Source: Methanobacteriota archaeon
GTDB taxonomy: Archaea > Thermoplasmatota > Poseidoniia > Poseidoniales > Poseidoniaceae
Direction of reading: 5' to 3'
DNA length: 7,886 nt
Assembly: GCA_002714305.1 (NCBI GenBank)
Contig: PAWY01000043.1
Coordinates: 23,458-31,343, forward strand
The position numbers and the translations under genes are program-made. Under the pieces are notes generated by a model. That model was given only the letters and a program-made list of their open reading frames with translations. It was not told the origin of the DNA and did no database searches. This document shows, piece by piece, positions 5,793 to 7,886 of the stretch. Within the stretch, counting starts at the first letter, position 1. Every line of letters begins with the position of its first letter.

Positions 5793-5819
5793 GGCGTCAC
5801 CGCCTCCCGCCGAAGCGGG
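5793..5819 (-). promoter_or_regulatory. tandem tetraloop hairpins at the xerA ribosome binding site
   Basis: On the mRNA strand, CCCGC-UUCG-GCGGG (5819-5806) forms a stem closed by the stable C(UUCG)G tetraloop. One base later, GGCG-GUGA-CGCC (5804-5793) forms a second small stem with a GNRA-type GUGA loop. The SD GGUGA occupies the end of that stem and its loop, and the AUG is two bases beyond. The start is therefore placed right behind two compact hairpins. That they limit or tune translation is inference. Confidence 0.5.
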
Positions 5820-5867
5820 TGTGCATCCCGTGTCCCTGAGGACAGTTGGGATACATCGGCTGTGTTT

Positions 5868-5887
5868 ATCAACTCATCGTTGATGAG
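5868..5887. promoter_or_regulatory. overlapping inverted repeats upstream of xerA
   Basis: ATCAAC (5868-5873) and GTTGAT (5879-5884) are inverted around TCATC. CTCATC (5873-5878) and GATGAG (5882-5887) are inverted around GTT. On the minus strand the repeat overlaps a weak TATA-like TTGATAAAC, about 75-90 bases before the xerA ATG. It could be an operator or recombinase-binding site. The arms are shorter than the 11-bp arms of known dif sites. Confidence 0.3.
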
Positions 5888-5918
5888 GGGAGTTTGAGAA
5901 AGGGTGGGGACCTTTTCC

Positions 5919-5930
5919 GTGCCTTGGCAC
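5919..5930 (-). other. small palindrome GTGCCTTGGCAC downstream of MC1
   Basis: Five-base arms GTGCC/GGCAC flank TT, about 60 bases beyond the MC1 stop. It has no T-tract and a very short loop, so it is better described as a palindrome than as a terminator. The rest of the 198-base gap between xerA and MC1 shows no gene. Confidence 0.25.
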
Positions 5931-5985
5931 AGAGAAGATCGTTGTACAACTCAGAGAGCTGGATGAAGTTCAGCACAAGCTGCGT

Positions 5986-5999
5986 TCCTCAATCGAGGT
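5986..5999 (-). repeat. 14-bp stop-codon hairpin repeat, copy 1 (end of MC1)
   Basis: TCCTCAATCGAGGT here is identical to 6406-6419. On the mRNA strand it folds as CCUC-GAUU-GAGG and contains the final Leu-Asp codons and the UGA stop of the MC1 gene. Confidence 0.6.
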
Positions 6000-6258
6000 G
6001 CAGGATGCCTTGCTTCTTGACGTTGGCCTTCTTGATCTGGTCAGGAAGCCAGTCAGGTCCGCCAGCAGGCTTTGGGACCATCGAAATGCTGCCAGTGAAG
6101 TGGTGAACACGCTTGGTGCCACGCTCTCGCAGTTTGATGTCCGTGTGTCCGCGTGTTGCTGCCTTCAAGGCTGCACCGCGGGGTTGCTTGCTTGCAAATA
6201 CTTGCGTCGTGTCTTTTCCGTTCTCCATGAGAACGAAGTATTTCTTTCCGTCTGCCAT
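5989..6258 (-). CDS. MC1-family non-histone chromosomal protein
   Basis: This small monomeric DNA-binding protein bends and compacts archaeal chromosomal DNA. The 89-residue product carries the MC1 hallmarks in order: KKYFVLMENGKD (5-16), FASKQPRGAALKAATRG (21-37), IKLRERGTKRVHHF (41-54), and PDWLPDQIKKANVKK (68-82). Compared, from memory, with the Methanosarcina protein (~93 residues), the loop after the Ala-rich helix is shortened (RGHTDI). The Trp of the methanosarcinal FKAW segment is replaced (HFTGS, Ser57), while the DNA-contacting Trp of the PxWxP segment is kept (Trp70). The start at ATG 6258 has GGAGG (6267-6271) eight bases upstream and a TATA-like element at 6293-6302. It is monocistronic by position: an apparent terminator precedes it, and xerA begins 198 bp downstream on the same strand. 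It probably works alongside the HhH/H1-like protein in chromatin organisation, which is inference. Confidence 0.95.
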   Translation of the reverse strand: MADGKKYFVLMENGKDTTQVFASKQPRGAALKAATRGHTDIKLRERGTKRVHHFTGSISMVPKPAGGPDWLPDQIKKANVKKQGILHLD

Positions 6259-6273
6259 TTGGATTTCCTCCGG

Positions 6274-6290
6274 TAGGTCGTTAGAACCTA
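6274..6290 (-). promoter_or_regulatory. inverted repeat in the MC1 leader
   Basis: TAGGT (6274-6278) and ACCTA (6286-6290) are inverted around seven bases. The repeat lies between the TATA-like element and the SD of MC1, at or just after the predicted transcription start. It could be an operator for autoregulation or a leader hairpin; five-base arms may also arise by chance. Confidence 0.3.
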
Positions 6291-6292
6291 GA

Positions 6293-6302
6293 GCATATAA
6301 TA
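6293..6302 (-). promoter_or_regulatory. TATA-like promoter element of MC1
   Basis: On the minus strand the element reads TATTATATGC, in an otherwise GC-rich region and preceded by GAGAAAG in the BRE position. Initiation about 25 bases downstream would fall near 6270-6275, giving a short leader with the GGAGG SD. Its core is nearly symmetric, so weak plus-strand initiation is conceivable. Confidence 0.55.
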
Positions 6303-6309
6303 CTTTCTC

Positions 6310-6370
6310 AAAAAAACAGGGGTACTGCGCCTCATATGCCGTTCAGTACCTCATTCCGAAGCCTGTTTTT
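6310..6370 (-). terminator. long bulged stem-loop with T-tract, end of the RAM/surface-protein transcript
   Basis: Reading minus-strand RNA, AAAAACAGG (6370-6362) pairs with CCUGUUUUU (6320-6312), and GGUACUG (6350-6344) pairs with CAGUACC (6327-6321). The right arm is continuous, while the left arm has an 11-base bulge; the loop is 16 bases. The arm ends in seven Us (6316-6310). This is a good intrinsic-terminator candidate for the transcript containing the RAM gene, and it insulates the MC1 promoter directly beyond it. Confidence 0.6.
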
Positions 6371-6377
6371 CATGCAT

Positions 6378-6401
6378 AACCGCTCAGTCCTGCGGTTTTT
6401 T
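6378..6401 (+). terminator. hairpin plus T-tract on the plus strand
   Basis: AACCGC (6378-6383) and GCGGTT (6392-6397) form a stem with an eight-base loop, followed by T's to 6401. As written it is a plus-strand terminator, although no plus-strand gene lies upstream. It may stop antisense transcription or define the 3' end of a short noncoding RNA starting near 6320. On the minus strand it is simply a hairpin after the RAM gene stop. Confidence 0.4.
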
Positions 6402-6405
6402 CAAA

Positions 6406-6419
6406 TCCTCAATCGAGGT
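6406..6419 (-). repeat. 14-bp stop-codon hairpin repeat, copy 2 (end of RAM gene)
   Basis: TCCTCAATCGAGGT is identical to 5986-5999. It again encodes a terminal Leu-Asp and places the UGA in the loop side of a CCUC/GAGG hairpin. The flanks on both sides differ, so the match is limited to this element. Confidence 0.6.
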
Positions 6420-6654
6420 CGGCTCCAGCCAAAGTTTTCGTGTCCACGACCCCCTCCACCGCTCGGATGTGTTCCACCACGGCCTTTGCGATGGTGGCGA
6501 GGTCATCAGCTTCGAGTTTGACAATGAGGTCATGATCGCCGAACAGCACGGTTGCGTCCGTGACATGGGGGAGGGTTTTGACCTCACGATGGACTTGTTG
6601 TTCGGTTCCTGGTTGAACATTGATGAGTACGTATCCAATGGCCATGTCGCTCAT
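6409..6654 (-). CDS. stand-alone Lrp/AsnC ligand-binding (RAM) domain protein
   Basis: The 81-residue product is a RAM (ACT-like, alpha-beta sandwich) domain without the helix-turn-helix of full Lrp/AsnC regulators. Seen: AIGYVLINVQPGTEQQVHREV (beta1-alpha1), LPHVTDATVLFGDHDLIVKLEAD (beta2-beta3), LATIAKAVVEHIRAVEGVVDTKTL (alpha2-beta4). The VxxAxxLFGDHDL segment is the family's signature turn. Such domains oligomerise and bind amino acids or other small effectors. Alone, they may modulate full-length Lrp proteins or act as effector sensors. Two starts are possible, ATG 6654 and ATG 6645; neither has a strong SD. It lies 24 bp after the stop of the surface-protein gene on the same strand, so cotranscription is likely, and a terminator-like structure follows. 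Confidence 0.9.
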   Translation of the reverse strand: MSDMAIGYVLINVQPGTEQQVHREVKTLPHVTDATVLFGDHDLIVKLEADDLATIAKAVVEHIRAVEGVVDTKTLAGADLD

Positions 6655-6678
6655 GCCGTTACAAGAGTCCGTTACTCA

Positions 6679-7886
6679 TCACCCTTCCGATGCCTCGGCG
6701 TGTTCAGCAAGGGTGGCTTTTGAGGAGAGGACATAGGCCTCCCACTGTTCTTCGGTCCAATCTTCTGGAACCGGCCCGTCAAGCCAGGTGGAATAGGCTT
6801 CCAACGTCCAACCTTCTGGAACGATGCTTGGGGTGTTTTCTTCGACCATCCCTTCGGTAAAGATGTCGCCCGCCACATCTTGTTCAAACAAGGCTTCTGT
6901 GCTCTCCAGCGGCATCATGGTCTCGTCCCCCCAGTCCAGTTCCATTCCCTCGCTCTGTCTTCTCCGGAGCATGGAGAGCACAAAGACGCTGGCAGCGAGG
7001 AGAACAAACACGATGACGACCAGAGGAATCATGTTGGTCTTGGTTTCAGTTGCGGGGTTTTGATCCTCCCCTGTGCTTTGTTGGCAGTCATCGCAGGAGT
7101 CGGCCCCTTCCACCGTGAGCGTGGTGTTGTAATGGAAGGATTGCTGAAGGTTGTCCATGCAGGTAAGGTTGACCTCCAGCGTGGTGTTTGCAAGGCTAAT
7201 CGGAATTGGGTATTGGTACACGAGTTGGTTGGTGAATGAGCCTTCAGGGCCCGCTGGGATGACCGATTGGGTGAGCAAGTCGCCCTCTGCACCGTAGAGA
7301 GTGTAGGCACAAACCACTTGGTCGAGCCCATCAAGGTCGCCCACGGAAACATTGCTGTAGAGGTCTTGGCCGGGTGTAGGAGAGGAGAACTCGACCCGGT
7401 CAAACGTGGTTGGAGCATGTTGGAAAACGAGGTCGAGCGATTCCGATTTAGCGAGTCCGTCAATATCACTAACGGAGAAGACAGCTCGGCCAGGACCATC
7501 CACCAGGGAATTGTCCAACTTGAGCCTGAAATAGAGCCATTCCACTTCTTCACCGAAGGCACCGCTTTGGTTACAAGCGCTTGGAGGTTCACTTGGAGCC
7601 CACACTGGTTCATCCACCGAGGGGGCATTGATCGCCCACCCGGACTGTGTTAATTGTGCACTTGACGACTGCAAAGGCCGGTCGCTAACCAACCCCACCG
7701 TCAAGGTGGCTATTTGCCCGAACGTCATGTTTTCCACCGCCCCTTCGGCGTCGCAGGCTTCAAACAACACAACCGTGGGTGGTGTCAGCAAGAAGGGCAC
7801 AGTGATGCTCGCCGTTGAAGTCGCACCGTGTTGGCCGCTTCCACTTGCGGAGAGTTGGAGGTCGCCTCCTTCAAGCGGAACCATCA
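6679..7886 (-). CDS. membrane-anchored surface protein, C-terminal part (N-terminus outside window)
   Basis: About 401 residues are visible, and the frame remains open at the right edge. No signal peptide is seen, so the true start lies outside. The extracellular part is beta-rich and Ig/cadherin-like in character (TLTVGLVSD, GRAVFSVSDIDG, TTLEVNLTCMDN). It has six N-x-S/T sequons (Asn 52, 105, 178, 233, 239 and 253 of the visible part) and several Cys residues (44, 104, 192, 242, 264, 267). A linker (QSTGEDQNPATETKTN) leads to one transmembrane helix at ~285-306, followed by RRR as the inside anchor. The ~95-residue cytoplasmic tail is acidic and contains two related Trp motifs, PEGWTLEAYSTWLDGP and PEDWTEEQWEAY. 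It is probably a large secreted, C-terminally anchored adhesion or envelope protein; no ligand can be named. It ends in tandem stops TGA TGA, 24 bp before the RAM gene. Confidence 0.85.
   Translation of the reverse strand, partial: MVPLEGGDLQLSASGSGQHGATSTASITVPFLLTPPTVVLFEACDAEGAVENMTFGQIATLTVGLVSDRPLQSSSAQLTQSGWAINAPSVDEPVWAPSEPPSACNQSGAFGEEVEWLYFRLKLDNSLVDGPGRAVFSVSDIDGLAKSESLDLVFQHAPTTFDRVEFSSPTPGQDLYSNVSVGDLDGLDQVVCAYTLYGAEGDLLTQSVIPAGPEGSFTNQLVYQYPIPISLANTTLEVNLTCMDNLQQSFHYNTTLTVEGADSCDDCQQSTGEDQNPATETKTNMIPLVVIVFVLLAASVFVLSMLRRRQSEGMELDWGDETMMPLESTEALFEQDVAGDIFTEGMVEENTPSIVPEGWTLEAYSTWLDGPVPEDWTEEQWEAYVLSSKATLAEHAEASEG

Noticed and set aside
5846..6106. 86-codon plus-strand frame between xerA and MC1
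   Set aside because: Its second half is antisense to MC1, the first half has no recognisable features, and no SD precedes it.
7029..7628. 199-codon minus-strand frame within the surface-protein gene
   Set aside because: It is out of frame with the protein that shows sequons, a transmembrane helix and a Trp tail; its own product looks like a Ser/Pro-rich shadow.

Overview
The window looks archaeal. The minus strand encodes a Sec61-beta (SecG-type) translocon subunit with the archaeal N-terminal signature, an MC1-family chromosomal protein, a stand-alone Lrp/AsnC-type RAM domain, a Trm4/NSUN2-like tRNA m5C methyltransferase, an archaeal-type Xer recombinase, and a membrane-anchored surface protein rich in N-glycosylation sequons. 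Shine-Dalgarno (SD) sites such as GGAGGT and AGGTGA precede several genes, and TTG and GTG starts are used. Moderate-to-high GC, very compact spacing, and the surface protein with a Trp-rich cytoplasmic tail make me think of a planktonic marine Thermoplasmatota lineage (Marine Group II/III). That placement is inference, not shown by a marker gene.

Layout. 1-803 (minus): the 5' portion of an NSUN2/Trm4-like RNA methyltransferase that runs off the left edge. 842-2224 (plus): a polytopic membrane protein of about 12 helices and unknown role, followed by a perfect palindrome. 2294-2446 and 2461-2661 (plus): two small genes. The first is hidden in a different frame from the obvious long reading frame, and the second starts at a TTG behind a perfect GGAGGT. 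2664-2858 (minus): Sec61-beta, convergent with the preceding gene two bases away. 2909-3796 (minus): an unrecognised protein of about 295 residues. 3974-4477 (plus): a helix-hairpin-helix (HhH) protein with a long Lys/Ala histone-H1-like tail containing 33-bp tandem repeats. 4459-4704 (plus): a small Cys/His-rich protein whose stop codon abuts that of the next gene. 4705-5790 (minus): Xer tyrosine recombinase with all catalytic residues. 5989-6258 (minus): MC1. 6409-6654 (minus): stand-alone RAM domain. 6679-7886 (minus): C-terminal part of a large surface protein that continues beyond the right edge.

The most coherent theme is the stretch from about 3.97 to 6.3 kb. It contains a putative new architectural DNA-binding protein (HhH plus H1-like tail), a small candidate metal-binding protein, a Xer recombinase and MC1, all of which could act on chromosome structure or segregation. 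They sit on both strands, so this is a neighbourhood and not an operon. Noncoding regions are short but structured. The recombinase and HhH genes both have their SD in or next to a predicted hairpin, MC1 has an inverted repeat at its predicted transcription start, and two adjacent minus-strand genes end in an identical 14-bp hairpin that contains the stop codon. Apart from these short intergenic regions the window is fully coding; no RNA gene, CRISPR array or insertion sequence was found.
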